Of a DNA stretch of 64,000 bases, positions 1 to 8,681 are shown piece after piece. The first letter of the stretch is position 1; every line of letters starts with the position of its first letter. A program made the position numbers and the translations under genes. The notes under the pieces are model-generated. The model searched no databases. It worked only from the letters and a program-made list of their open reading frames with translations, and was not told where the DNA came from. The stretch is from Serratia oryzae (lineage in GTDB: Bacteria; Pseudomonadota; Gammaproteobacteria; Enterobacterales; Enterobacteriaceae), in the NCBI RefSeq assembly GCF_001976145.1, contig NZ_MOXD01000001.1, positions 248,001 to 312,000 of the forward strand, in the 5' to 3' direction.

Positions 1-1900
1 TATCGGCAACCACCGGTGGGCGCAGCGGGCTGCTGCTACTGATAGGGTGCAGCGGGATCGCCGTCAACGCATGCAAAGTCGCACCCAACGCCTGCCAGTT
101 ACGTTCAACAATCTCCGGGCCTTTATTGCTGTAGCTGCGGGCAATGGCATCCTGTAACTGTTGCAGCGCCACGTCACCGGGCAAGATTTGCGTCAGGTGG
201 AAAAACGCCATCTGCATCACGGTGTTGATGCGGGCACCTAACTGGCATTCGCGCGCCAGTTTGGCGGCGTTGATAATGTAGAACTTTGCCTGGCGCTGGT
301 GCAGCAGTGCCTGCACTTCCTGCGGCAGGCGTGCCCAAACCTCTTCGGCGCTATACGGCGTGTTCAGAAGGAAAGTGCCGCCCGGTTTCAGGCGTTCTAC
401 CATTTGGTATTTGTCGATAAATTGCCACTGGTGGCAACCGACAAAATCGGCCTGAGTGATCAGATAGGCTGAATTGATCGGTTTTTCACTGACCCGCAGG
501 TGCGAAACGGTTAACCCACCGGCCTTTTTCGAGTCGTAGACAAAATAGCCCTGTGCGTACAGCGGGGTACTGTTGCCGATGATTTTGATGTTGTTTTTGG
601 TGGCGGACACCGAACCGTCGCTGCCCAGGCCATAGAACAAGGCTTCCAGCGAGGCGCTCGCAGGAAGAACTTCGCTACTCAGTGGCAGGGAAAGGCCGGT
701 CACATCGTCGAAAATCCCCACGGTAAAGCGCGAGCGGGGCCGCTCCTGCATCAACTCATCGAATATCGCCATTACGCAGTCCGGGCCGAATTCTTTGGAA
801 GACAGCCCATAACGCCCACCAATCACCCGCGGCAGCGTGGCGCGCTCACCACGGCTGAAGGCTTCCGCCAGCGCGGTCATCACGTCCAGATACAGCGGTT
901 CTGCCAGCGCGCCGGGTTCCTTGGTGCGATCGAGCACGGCAATTTTTTGCACGCTTTCCGGCAACATGGCGAGCAGATGCTGGGCAGAGAACGGCCGGAA
1001 CAGGCGCACTTTTAACACGCCAACTTTTTCGCCACGCGTCAGCAGCGTGTCGATCACCTCTTCGCAAGTGCCGATGGCCGATCCCATCAGGATCACCACA
1101 CGCTCGGCCTGCGGATGGCCATAATACTCAAACGGCTGATAGCGGCGGCCGGTCAGTTGGGCAAATGCCTCCATCGCTGCGCTGACGTGGTGGTAAGTTT
1201 GGTCGTACCACGGGTTGGTGGCCTCGCGCGCTTGGAAATAGGTATCCGGGTTGGCAGAGGTGCCGCGCACCACCGGATGATCCGGCGACAGCGCGCGGCT
1301 ACGGTGCGCATCAATCGCTGCCTGCGGCAGCATTTGCAGCAGCGTCTCATTGCTCAGCGGCACGATCTTGTTGATTTCGTGGGAGGTGCGGAAGCCATCA
1401 AAGAAATGGATGAACGGGATACGGCTGTTCAGCGTGGCCGTTTGGGCGATCAGAGCAAAGTCCTGCGCTTCCTGAACGTTGCTGGCGCACAGCATGGCGC
1501 AGCCGGTTTGGCGCACTGCCATCACGTCGGAATGATCGCCGAAGATCGAAAGCGCGTGGGTGGCGACGGTGCGTGCCGCCACGTGCAGGACAAAGGGCGT
1601 TAATTCCCCGGCCAACTTGTACAGGGAAGGGATCATCAGCAGCAATCCCTGAGAGGAGGTGAACGAGGTCGACAGCGCTCCGGTCTGCAGCGCCCCGTGC
1701 ACGGTGGCGATGGCCCCGCCCTCAGACTGCATTTCCACGACGCGCGGCACATCACCCCAGATATTTTTTCTGCCATCGCCAGCCCAGGAGTCCGCCTGTT
1801 CTGCCATGGTTGAACTTGGGGTAATGGGATAAATGGCAATCACTTCATTGGTGCGATAGGCCACGGAGGCGACAGCGTTATTACCATCGGTAGTTATCAT
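1..1900 (-). CDS. nifJ: Pyruvate:flavodoxin (ferredoxin) oxidoreductase, N-terminal part
   Basis: This large homodimeric TPP and iron-sulfur enzyme decarboxylates pyruvate with CoA to acetyl-CoA and passes electrons to flavodoxin or ferredoxin. The frame reads leftward from ATG at 1900 with no stop to the window edge, giving about 633 of the roughly 1,170 residues usual for the family; the C-terminal iron-sulfur and TPP domains lie outside. The N-terminus contains YPITPSSTMAEQAD (about residues 24-37), then VVEMQSEGGAIATVHGALQ and TSFTSSQGLLLMIP, the hallmark of domain I of pyruvate:ferredoxin oxidoreductases, and it is nearly collinear with E. coli YdbK. An AAAGG ribosome site precedes the ATG. 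It is divergent from the SMR gene across 237 bp. The neighbours (ydbJ, ldhA) match the E. coli ydbK locus. Recognition is strong; only the C-terminus is unseen. Confidence 0.96.
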   Translation of the reverse strand, partial: MITTDGNNAVASVAYRTNEVIAIYPITPSSTMAEQADSWAGDGRKNIWGDVPRVVEMQSEGGAIATVHGALQTGALSTSFTSSQGLLLMIPSLYKLAGELTPFVLHVAARTVATHALSIFGDHSDVMAVRQTGCAMLCASNVQEAQDFALIAQTATLNSRIPFIHFFDGFRTSHEINKIVPLSNETLLQMLPQAAIDAHRSRALSPDHPVVRGTSANPDTYFQAREATNPWYDQTYHHVSAAMEAFAQLTGRRYQPFEYYGHPQAERVVILMGSAIGTCEEVIDTLLTRGEKVGVLKVRLFRPFSAQHLLAMLPESVQKIAVLDRTKEPGALAEPLYLDVMTALAEAFSRGERATLPRVIGGRYGLSSKEFGPDCVMAIFDELMQERPRSRFTVGIFDDVTGLSLPLSSEVLPASASLEALFYGLGSDGSVSATKNNIKIIGNSTPLYAQGYFVYDSKKAGGLTVSHLRVSEKPINSAYLITQADFVGCHQWQFIDKYQMVERLKPGGTFLLNTPYSAEEVWARLPQEVQALLHQRQAKFYIINAAKLARECQLGARINTVMQMAFFHLTQILPGDVALQQLQDAIARSYSNKGPEIVERNWQALGATLHALTAIPLHPISSSSPLRPPVVAD

Positions 1901-2137
1901 TTCTGGTACCTTTCTGTGCTCATAACGCTGCAAAAGCGATCTTTTGCAGTAATGTTTAAAGTCTAACAGAGGGATATCGGCACGCTTTATCGCGTTTGTG
2001 TGGCTCGGAGGACGTTGATGTAACGCGATATTTCTCCTGCTTACGCCGTAGCTACGATATAGTTACTGCGGTTTAACCGTAATTTAATCACTGCGTTTCA
2101 TACTGGCTAATCGCGACCTGAACAGAAGAAAAAACGA

Positions 2138-2470
2138 ATGACTGGATTGATGTATTTGACCATGGCAATTATCGCTGAAGTTATTGCCACAACGATGTTG
2201 AAAGCCTCCGAAGGCTTTACCCGCCTGTGGCCTTCGGTAGTGGTGATTGTGGGCTATGCCGTTGCATTCTGGGGGCTGTCAATGGTGGTGAAAACCATGC
2301 CGTTGGGGATTGTCTATGCCATTTGGTCGGGAATGGGCATTGTGTTGGTTTCGGTGGCGGCGGTATTTATTTACCAACAGAAATTAGATTTGCCTGCCGT
2401 GCTTGGCATGGGGTTAATTATTGCCGGGGTACTGGTGATTAATTTGTTTTCAAAATCCTCGGTGCACTGA
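2138..2470 (+). CDS. emrE: Small multidrug resistance (SMR) efflux protein, EmrE-like
   Basis: Proton-coupled exporter of quaternary ammonium compounds and other lipophilic cations in the inner membrane. The 110 residues form four hydrophobic helices, the usual SMR size. The essential glutamate of helix 1 is at position 14 (AIIAEVIATT) and the substrate-pocket tryptophan is at 63 (YAIWSGMGIVL), as in EmrE; GFTRLWPS and LDLPA are also shared with EmrE rather than with the guanidinium exporter SugE/Gdx. The ribosome site is a weak purine run (AGAAGAAAAAA) before the ATG. The gene stands alone, divergent from nifJ. A Serratia SMR pump of this kind has been described as SsmE; whether this is that orthologue cannot be settled here. 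Confidence 0.88.
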   Translation: MTGLMYLTMAIIAEVIATTMLKASEGFTRLWPSVVVIVGYAVAFWGLSMVVKTMPLGIVYAIWSGMGIVLVSVAAVFIYQQKLDLPAVLGMGLIIAGVLVINLFSKSSVH

Positions 2471-2613
2471 TTATTAGCGCAGGTGCTGGCCTGATGGTCT
2501 CTCAGGTCAAAAAAAACCAAATAAACGCGCGGCGATATTTTCATTATTTAATTATCAGGCTAGATTAAATAGGCTTGCATAAAAGATAGGCTTTTTTATA
2601 GCAATGGCAATTT

Positions 2614-2882
2614 TATACCCAAAATAATTCGAGTTGCAGGAAGGCGGCGACGCATTGACAAATCGGTCTTTTACCGATTTGAACAGCGCTTGCGCTGGCC
2701 CGCAGGGTGAGCCTCTTTGAGGCTTTAGCCCCAGGAGCTTACTCAAGATCGTTCCTGGGGTGAGTGACAAATCTGTGCAAGCAGATTTGAACGCTGCTTG
2801 CAGCGGCCCCGAAGGGGCGAGGCCCACGGATGGGCCGAGTAACAAAGCCAACGCACATGCAATTTGAAGTATGAAGGGTATA
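2614..2882. repeat. Intergenic inverted-repeat element, long form
   Basis: A 269-bp element bounded by imperfect terminal inverted repeats: TATACCC...ATTCGAGTTGCA at the left and TGCAATTTGAAGTATGAAGG followed by GTATA at the right. It contains several internal hairpins (for example around AAATCGG/CCGATTT) and no credible gene. It fills most of the 2471-2918 gap and ends only 36 bp before the ydbJ start. An 18-bp core, CCCAGGAGCTTACTCAAG at 2730-2747, recurs inverted in the element at 8496-8605. This looks like the short non-coding repeats common between genes in Serratia and Yersinia. Confidence 0.7.
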
Positions 2883-2918
2883 CACAGCAAAGTCGTAGCG
2901 GGTTCAGAGGTAAGAATA

Positions 2919-3173
2919 ATGACTACAGCGAAATGGCTGCTTGCCAGCCTGGTACTGGTTTTGGCTGCTTGCAGCAGTAACAACGAAGAACCACCACAAA
3001 AAGGTACCAGCGCCAATATTGGCACGATACCCACCAGCGCTAACTGCGCCAGCGTCGGTGGTGTAACCACCATTGCGCATAACCTGAACGGTGATACGTT
3101 GAGGATGTGCCAGATGCCAAACGGCAAGCAGTGCGAAGAGTCTGCGTTGGGGTTTGGAGCCTGTGCGGGCTGA
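2919..3173 (+). CDS. ydbJ: DUF333-family lipoprotein, YdbJ-like
   Basis: Predicted 84-residue outer- or inner-membrane lipoprotein of unknown function. MTTAKWLLASLVLVLAAC is a clean lipoprotein signal with a LAAC lipobox (Cys18). The mature part has the DUF333 pattern: NCASVGG, then C-MPNG-QCEESA, with four further cysteines that could form disulfides. The ATG at 2919 is chosen over an upstream in-frame ATG at 2871 because AGAGG lies 8 nt before it and the signal peptide starts there; the longer start would also begin inside the repeat element. In E. coli ydbJ lies between ydbK and hslJ-ldhA; here ydbJ is next to ldhA and no hslJ is present between them. Convergent with ldhA. Confidence 0.72.
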   Translation: MTTAKWLLASLVLVLAACSSNNEEPPQKGTSANIGTIPTSANCASVGGVTTIAHNLNGDTLRMCQMPNGKQCEESALGFGACAG

Positions 3174-3213
3174 TGAGTGAGTTGCCGGGCCACGGTGTGG
3201 CCCGGCCAAATGA

Positions 3214-4200
3214 TTAAAGTTGATTCGGGCAACTTTCGCCGTTTGCAAGCTGTTCAATATTTCTCAGCGTGGTTTCCGAAATGCTGGTCAGCGCCTCTTC
3301 GGTGAGGAAGGCCTGGTGACCGGTGAACAGCACGTTATGGCAGGCAGACAGGCGGCGGAAAACGTCATCCTGGATCACGTCGTTAGATTTATCTTCAAAG
3401 AACAGATCGCGTTCGTTCTCATACACGTCCATGCCCAGCGCACCGATTTTCTGCTGTTTCAGCGCATCAATGGCCGCTGATGAGTCAATCAACCCGCCGC
3501 GGCTGGTGTTAATCACCATCACCCCGTCTTTCATTGAGGCGAAAGCATCGGAATTCAACAGGTGATGGTTTTCTGGCGTAAGTGGGCAGTGCAGGGTGAT
3601 CACGTCAGATTGGCCATACAGCGTTTTCAGATCAACATATTCCGCTCCCAGCTCCAGCGCCTGCTCGCTGGGGTAAGGATCGTAGGCCAATAGCTTCATA
3701 CCGAAGCCTTTCAGAATGCGCATGGTCGCGACGCCGATCTTGCCGGTACCGATCACGCCTGCCGTACGGTTATGCATATTGAAGCCGATCAGCCCTTCCA
3801 ATGAAAAATTGGCATCGCGGGTGCGCTGGTAGGCGCGGTGAATGCGGCGGTTGAGGCACATCATCATCCCTACCGCATGTTCTGCAACCGCTTCCGGCGA
3901 ATAGGCTGGAACGCGCACCACTTTGATCCCCAGCTCTTTGGCCGCCTCCAGATCAACGTTATTGAACCCGGCACAGCGCAGAGCGAGGATCTCTACGCCT
4001 ATCGCCGCCAGTTCTTCCAACACGTCGCGGCAACCATCGTCATTCACAAAAATACACACGGCCTTGCAACCGTGAGCGGTTTTGGCGGTTTTCTTGCTGA
4101 GAAGAAAATCAAAAAACTCCAGCTCATAACCAAACTGCTGATTTACCAGCTCAAGGTACTTGCGGTCATACTGTTTGGTACTGTAAATCGCCATTTTCAT
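3214..4200 (-). CDS. ldhA: D-lactate dehydrogenase, fermentative, NAD-dependent
   Basis: Reduces pyruvate to D-lactate with NADH in the cytoplasm during mixed-acid fermentation. The 328 residues match the E. coli LdhA length (329) and open with MKMAIYSTKQYD. The Rossmann motif GVIGTGKIG is at about 148-156. The catalytic residues of the D-2-hydroxyacid dehydrogenase family are in place: Arg234 (NTSRGGL), Glu263 (YENERD) and His295 (TGHQAFLT). A GGGAG ribosome site precedes the start. It is transcribed toward ydbJ and divergent from ydbH. A plausible promoter with direct repeats lies just upstream (4230-4274). Together with nifJ it represents two alternative fates of pyruvate at one locus. Confidence 0.96.
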   Translation of the reverse strand: MKMAIYSTKQYDRKYLELVNQQFGYELEFFDFLLSKKTAKTAHGCKAVCIFVNDDGCRDVLEELAAIGVEILALRCAGFNNVDLEAAKELGIKVVRVPAYSPEAVAEHAVGMMMCLNRRIHRAYQRTRDANFSLEGLIGFNMHNRTAGVIGTGKIGVATMRILKGFGMKLLAYDPYPSEQALELGAEYVDLKTLYGQSDVITLHCPLTPENHHLLNSDAFASMKDGVMVINTSRGGLIDSSAAIDALKQQKIGALGMDVYENERDLFFEDKSNDVIQDDVFRRLSACHNVLFTGHQAFLTEEALTSISETTLRNIEQLANGESCPNQL

Positions 4201-4229
4201 CGTGGTTTCTCCCGCGTAATCATCTGTTC

Positions 4230-4274
4230 AATTTAGCTTATTTTGCTAAATTTGACAATGAGTTAGCTTATTTT
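4230..4274 (-). promoter_or_regulatory. Candidate ldhA promoter with 12-bp direct repeat
   Basis: On the minus strand TTGTCA (4253-4258) and TAAATT (4230-4235) are 17 bp apart, a good sigma-70 spacing, about 30 bp before the ldhA ATG. Overlapping it, TTAGCTTATTTT occurs twice in direct orientation (4233-4244 and 4263-4274, 30 bp apart), and AATTTAGC/GCTAAATT forms a dyad at 4230-4252. The repeat may be a regulator site; no family is recognised. Confidence 0.4.
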
Positions 4275-4487
4275 TACCTGCGGACCGAACCCGATTTTAC
4301 TGCTTTAAATCAGGGCATTAGTGGTTTTTACAACGCCGAGAGAATATGGCCGGAACAACCCATTCACTATATTAACAATGGGAATGTATCACTTTCACCT
4401 GTCAGGGGATTCATGCCATCATTACCGGTGATTTGATGGTAATGACCTTGTTTCATCAGTGTTTATCAGGAATAACATCGGCGCGTA

Positions 4488-7100
4488 ATGACAAAGAGAT
4501 TAAAAATATCCATTGGGATAGTGGCGGGCATCACCCTCCTGTTAATCACGCTGTGGCAAACGCTGCCACGCTGGTTGCCACGCGCCATCGCACCTTGGTT
4601 GCCGCCGGGGAGCCAACTGATATTACAGGGGCCGCTGCGCTGGCAGCAGGGGGCTTTGCACATTGACGGCGTGCGCTTTAATGCGCAGGGATGTGCCATC
4701 GCTGACGCTGGCACGCTGAGCCTGGCTTATCAGCATGGCCGTTGGTTACTGAATGGCGACCACCTGACGGTGGATACCGCCTGCTTGCCTAAACTGCCTG
4801 CCAGTGATACCAGCAAACCCCCTTTGACTCTGGATCGGCTGCAAAGCCGGCTCCCGGCATTTGAGCTGAATATCGGCCTTTTCACGATTGCGCCGTGGCA
4901 ATTTTATGCCGGTAAGCTGCAATTGTTGTCTGCTGCCAATGATCTGCATCTGCATTATCAGGGGCTGAACCTAAGCGCCGAAGCAGTGCTCGACGAACGC
5001 CAGCAATTGGCGCTCAATCGCTTAAGCATCACGCCGCCTAATGGTGCTCCGCCGCTCCAACTGAGCGGAAAAGTGCTGGTGCCGCTGGATTTCAGCAGCC
5101 TGCCTGCCCAGGGGGCGCTGCAGGGGGAAATGCAAACCGCCTATCTGGCAAAACCTTTGCTATTGGACTTGCGCTGGCAACAGCAGCAAGGGGTGCTGAC
5201 CTTAACGGAAAAGGACGATGCCCAGCCTTTGGCGACGTTGCCGTGGGAGGTGACACCGCAGCAGATCCGCATTGATCAAGGGGAATGGCGCTGGCCTTAC
5301 ATTGAGCAACCGCTGAGTGGCGGTTTGAGCATGGCGCTGCATGACTGGAGTAAAGGGCTGGATGAAACCCAAATCAGTGCACGCTTGAACGTGATCACTG
5401 CCGGGAACAATGGCAAGGGTAACGCCGTGCTGACGCTGGGGCCAGGCAAGGTTGGGCTGACTAACAGCGATCTTGGTTTTCAACTGACCGGTCAGGCCAA
5501 TCTGGCCGATTTTTCGTTCACTGCCTCCATTCCTGGCGTGATCAGCGGCACTATTCTTAACCCCACATTGGCACTGCAGCCCGGTTCGCTGCTGCGCGCC
5601 TGGGGGCAGGCAACGCCCGAGATGAGGCTGGAGGAGGCGCGCTTACCGCTGGCCGGGGTGAAAGTCACCGCTGCAGGCATCAGCGGGCGCTTACAGGCGA
5701 TCGTGAACGCCAGCGATCGCTACTGGGGGCGATTCAGATTACACCTGGATGGCCAGGCGCAGACATTCTGGCCTGATAACGGCCGCTGGCAGTGGCGCTA
5801 CTGGGGAAACGGTAAGCTGCCTCCGCTACAGGCGCTGTGGGACGTGGCAGGCAGCGGCAATTGGCAGGATTCTGCCATTACGCTCAACCAGCTGTCGACC
5901 GGGTTCAATCAGCTTAAATACGGCATGGTGACCGTGATGGCCCCACGGTTAACACTCAGCCAACCGGTGGTGTGGCAGCGTAGTGCCAGTTCGCCGCGCT
6001 TTGGCGGCAATCTGCAATTGGTGGCCGAGCGGGTCAACTTCAGCAATGGTGCGCATCTGCCGCCTTCGGTGCTGGATTTGCAACTCGCCGGCAAGGAACC
6101 TGATGATTTTCAATGGCAAGGTAAGCTACAGGCACAGCAGATCGGGCCGATTGCGCTGCGTGGCCGTTGGGACGGCGAGCGCTTGCGCGGTGAAGGCTGG
6201 TGGCCGAAACAGTCGCTGACGGTATTCCAGCCGCTGATTTCACCCGATCTCAATTTCAAACTGCGCGATGGGCAATTTTATGCGCAATCGGCGTTTTCCG
6301 CCGCACGTGAGCAGGGCTTTGAGGCCGGTGGTCACTGGGTGGTGAGAAACGGTGGCATGTGGCTGAACGACGGTGAAATGAGCGGGCTGGATTTTGTCTT
6401 GCCCTATCGGCTGCAAAACCACCATTGGCAACTTGGAGCCAAACGGCCGGTGATGCTGCGTATCAAGCTGCTCAGTAATCTGTTTGAAATGCAGAATATT
6501 ACCGCCGATTTGCAAGGCACTTATCCCTACAGCGAGGCACAACCGCTGACGTTGAGCAACGTTGGTGTGGATATTCTTGGTGGATATATCAGCCTGTCGG
6601 CCTTGCGGCTGCCCCAGCATAATGCGGCGGTATTAAAGTTGGATAAGATCGATCTCAGCGCGTTGTTCACCGCCCTGAATCCGAAGCAGTTCGCCATGTC
6701 CGGGCGGGTGAGCGGTGAATTACCGCTGTATCTCAATCATCCTAAATGGCTGGTGCGTGACGGCTGGATGGCTAACGATGGCTTGCTGACGCTGCGGCTG
6801 GACAAAGACATGGCCGATGCGCTGGGCAGTAATAACTTGGCCGCCGGTGTTGCCATTGATTGGCTGCGTTATATTGAAATCAGCCGCTCCAAGGCGCGGG
6901 TCGATCTCGACAACTTGGGGGAACTGACGCTGAGGGCGCAAATTAATGGCGTTAATCCGCAGAAAAATGCCAAACGTGGGATTATCCTTAACTATAGCCA
7001 TCAGGAAAACGTGTTTCATCTGTGGCGCAGCTTGCGTTTCGGCGACAATTTACAGGAGTGGCTGGAGCAGGCCCTCTCACAACCTGGGGAACAACTATGA
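4488..7100 (+). CDS. ydbH: AsmA-like intermembrane lipid-transport protein YdbH
   Basis: Large periplasm-spanning protein, 870 residues, close to the E. coli YdbH length. One N-terminal membrane anchor (about residues 8-24, IGIVAGITLLLITLW) is followed by a long, mostly beta-rich region without further membrane segments, as expected of the AsmA-like bridge proteins TamB, YhdP and YdbH that together carry phospholipids from inner to outer membrane. The C-terminal portion, rich in LTLRAQINGVNP-type strands, is where YnbE is known to dock. It is the first gene of an operon with ynbE (ATGA overlap) and ydbL (8 nt further on), the E. coli order. The ribosome site is poor (AGGA 16 nt upstream), so the exact start is less sure than the gene. 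Confidence 0.92.
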   Translation: MTKRLKISIGIVAGITLLLITLWQTLPRWLPRAIAPWLPPGSQLILQGPLRWQQGALHIDGVRFNAQGCAIADAGTLSLAYQHGRWLLNGDHLTVDTACLPKLPASDTSKPPLTLDRLQSRLPAFELNIGLFTIAPWQFYAGKLQLLSAANDLHLHYQGLNLSAEAVLDERQQLALNRLSITPPNGAPPLQLSGKVLVPLDFSSLPAQGALQGEMQTAYLAKPLLLDLRWQQQQGVLTLTEKDDAQPLATLPWEVTPQQIRIDQGEWRWPYIEQPLSGGLSMALHDWSKGLDETQISARLNVITAGNNGKGNAVLTLGPGKVGLTNSDLGFQLTGQANLADFSFTASIPGVISGTILNPTLALQPGSLLRAWGQATPEMRLEEARLPLAGVKVTAAGISGRLQAIVNASDRYWGRFRLHLDGQAQTFWPDNGRWQWRYWGNGKLPPLQALWDVAGSGNWQDSAITLNQLSTGFNQLKYGMVTVMAPRLTLSQPVVWQRSASSPRFGGNLQLVAERVNFSNGAHLPPSVLDLQLAGKEPDDFQWQGKLQAQQIGPIALRGRWDGERLRGEGWWPKQSLTVFQPLISPDLNFKLRDGQFYAQSAFSAAREQGFEAGGHWVVRNGGMWLNDGEMSGLDFVLPYRLQNHHWQLGAKRPVMLRIKLLSNLFEMQNITADLQGTYPYSEAQPLTLSNVGVDILGGYISLSALRLPQHNAAVLKLDKIDLSALFTALNPKQFAMSGRVSGELPLYLNHPKWLVRDGWMANDGLLTLRLDKDMADALGSNNLAAGVAIDWLRYIEISRSKARVDLDNLGELTLRAQINGVNPQKNAKRGIILNYSHQENVFHLWRSLRFGDNLQEWLEQALSQPGEQL

Positions 7101-7294
7101 ATAATACGACCGGGGCGTTGTTGATAGCCGTGGTGGGCGTTTGCTTATTGAGCGGTTGCGTGCCGCGCATTGAAGTGGCAACGCCAAAAGATCCGATCAC
7201 CATCAATATGAACGTCAAGATTGAACATGAGATCTTTATCAAAGTGGATAAGGACGTTGAAAATCTTCTGAAAAACCAGAGCGGTTTATTCTAG
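7097..7294 (+). CDS. ynbE: Outer-membrane lipoprotein YnbE, YdbH partner
   Basis: A 65-residue lipoprotein that in E. coli binds the C-terminus of YdbH to complete the intermembrane bridge. The signal MNNTTGALLIAVVGVCLLSGC carries an LSGC lipobox with the lipidated cysteine at 21. The short mature region (IEVATPKDPITINMNVKIEHEIFIKVDKDVENLL) is the conserved YnbE core. Its ATG overlaps the ydbH stop as ATGA, indicating translational coupling, and ydbL follows after 8 nt. The in-frame sequence further upstream lies inside ydbH and is not a credible start. Confidence 0.92.
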   Translation: MNNTTGALLIAVVGVCLLSGCVPRIEVATPKDPITINMNVKIEHEIFIKVDKDVENLLKNQSGLF

Positions 7295-7302
7295 GAGCCA
7301 AG

Positions 7303-7626
7303 ATGAAAAAACGTTATCTGTGGTTGATCGGTGCTGGCTGGCTTTTCAGTGGAATGGTTCAGGCGCTGACGCTGGATGAGGCCAAACAGCAGGGGCGGGT
7401 GGGGGAAACCCTGAGTGGATATATCGCCCCAGTTAAACAGGATGCCGAAACCCAGGCTTTGGTGCAGCGTATTAACGCCGGGCGGACTGAAAAATACCAG
7501 GAAGTGGCGGACAGCAACCACATTGCGATCGACGAAGTGGCGCGTTTGGCGGGGCAGAAATTGGTGGCCCGTGCGTCAGCCGGTGAATATGTGCGCGGCA
7601 TCAACGGTCAGTGGCTGAAGAAATAA
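7303..7626 (+). CDS. ydbL: Periplasmic YdbL-family (DUF1318) protein
   Basis: A 107-residue secreted protein of the DUF1318/YdbL family, last gene of the ydbH-ynbE-ydbL operon; in E. coli it influences YdbH-YnbE function. MKKRYLWLIGAGWLFSGMVQA is a typical Sec signal with probable cleavage after VQA. The mature protein starts LTLDEAKQQGRVGETLSGYIAP and ends GEYVRGINGQWLKK, both family signatures. A strong AGGAG lies 7 nt before the ATG, only 8 nt after ynbE. The stop codon overlaps the U-tract of the oppositely oriented azoR terminator. Confidence 0.92.
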   Translation: MKKRYLWLIGAGWLFSGMVQALTLDEAKQQGRVGETLSGYIAPVKQDAETQALVQRINAGRTEKYQEVADSNHIAIDEVARLAGQKLVARASAGEYVRGINGQWLKK

Positions 7627-7648
7627 AAAAGCGCGCCGAAAGGCGCGC
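7624..7648 (-). terminator. Rho-independent terminator of azoR
   Basis: GCGCGCC-GAAA-GGCGCGC (7631-7648) forms a 7-bp GC stem with a tetraloop. On the minus strand it is followed by TTTTTTATTT, ideal for azoR, which ends at 7710. On the plus strand there is no U-tract, but the hairpin could still cap the ydbL transcript. Confidence 0.85.
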
Positions 7649-7709
7649 AACTATCACAGTAATTTTATTATTTGGGTTATACGAGATTTGCAGGGCTTGT
7701 GTAAGGCGA

Positions 7710-8390
<681 letters not shown>

Positions 8391-8495
8391 TCAACAGTGA
8401 TAGTGGAATATTTCGAGATCTTTGTTCGATTTTATTGAACGACGTAAAAGTGGCTAAGCGGATGGATTACTGAGAAAAACTCCGGTGTGATATCC

Positions 8496-8605
8496 TATAC
8501 ACTTCGTCTTTCGCGTTGCAGCGTTGCTGGCTTCGTTCCCTTGAGTAAGCTCCTGGGGACTCACGAACTTGCCGCCTAGCTGCAACGTGAAATCCATTGG
8601 GTATA
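8496..8605. repeat. Intergenic inverted-repeat element, short form
   Basis: A 110-bp element between the divergent azoR and hrpA genes. Its ends pair imperfectly: TATACACTTCG...CGTTGCAGC on the left against GCTGCAACGTG...GGGTATA on the right. It carries CTTGAGTAAGCTCCTGGG (8540-8557), the exact reverse complement of the core in the 2614-2882 element, so it is a shorter family member in opposite orientation. Confidence 0.7.
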
Positions 8606-8681
8606 TGCGAATAATAATTCACCCTATTTAAAATCGTTGCTATACCGTGATGACGCAGCGAAGAAACAAGGAATATTGAAC

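Noticed and set aside
1901-2137. MicC small RNA, which lies next to ydbK in E. coli
   Set aside because: No MicC-like seed or terminator hairpin with U-tract was found between nifJ and the SMR gene.
2555-3232. A 225-codon minus-strand frame
   Set aside because: It crosses the repeat element and reads through ydbJ in antisense; no ribosome site and no protein-family features.
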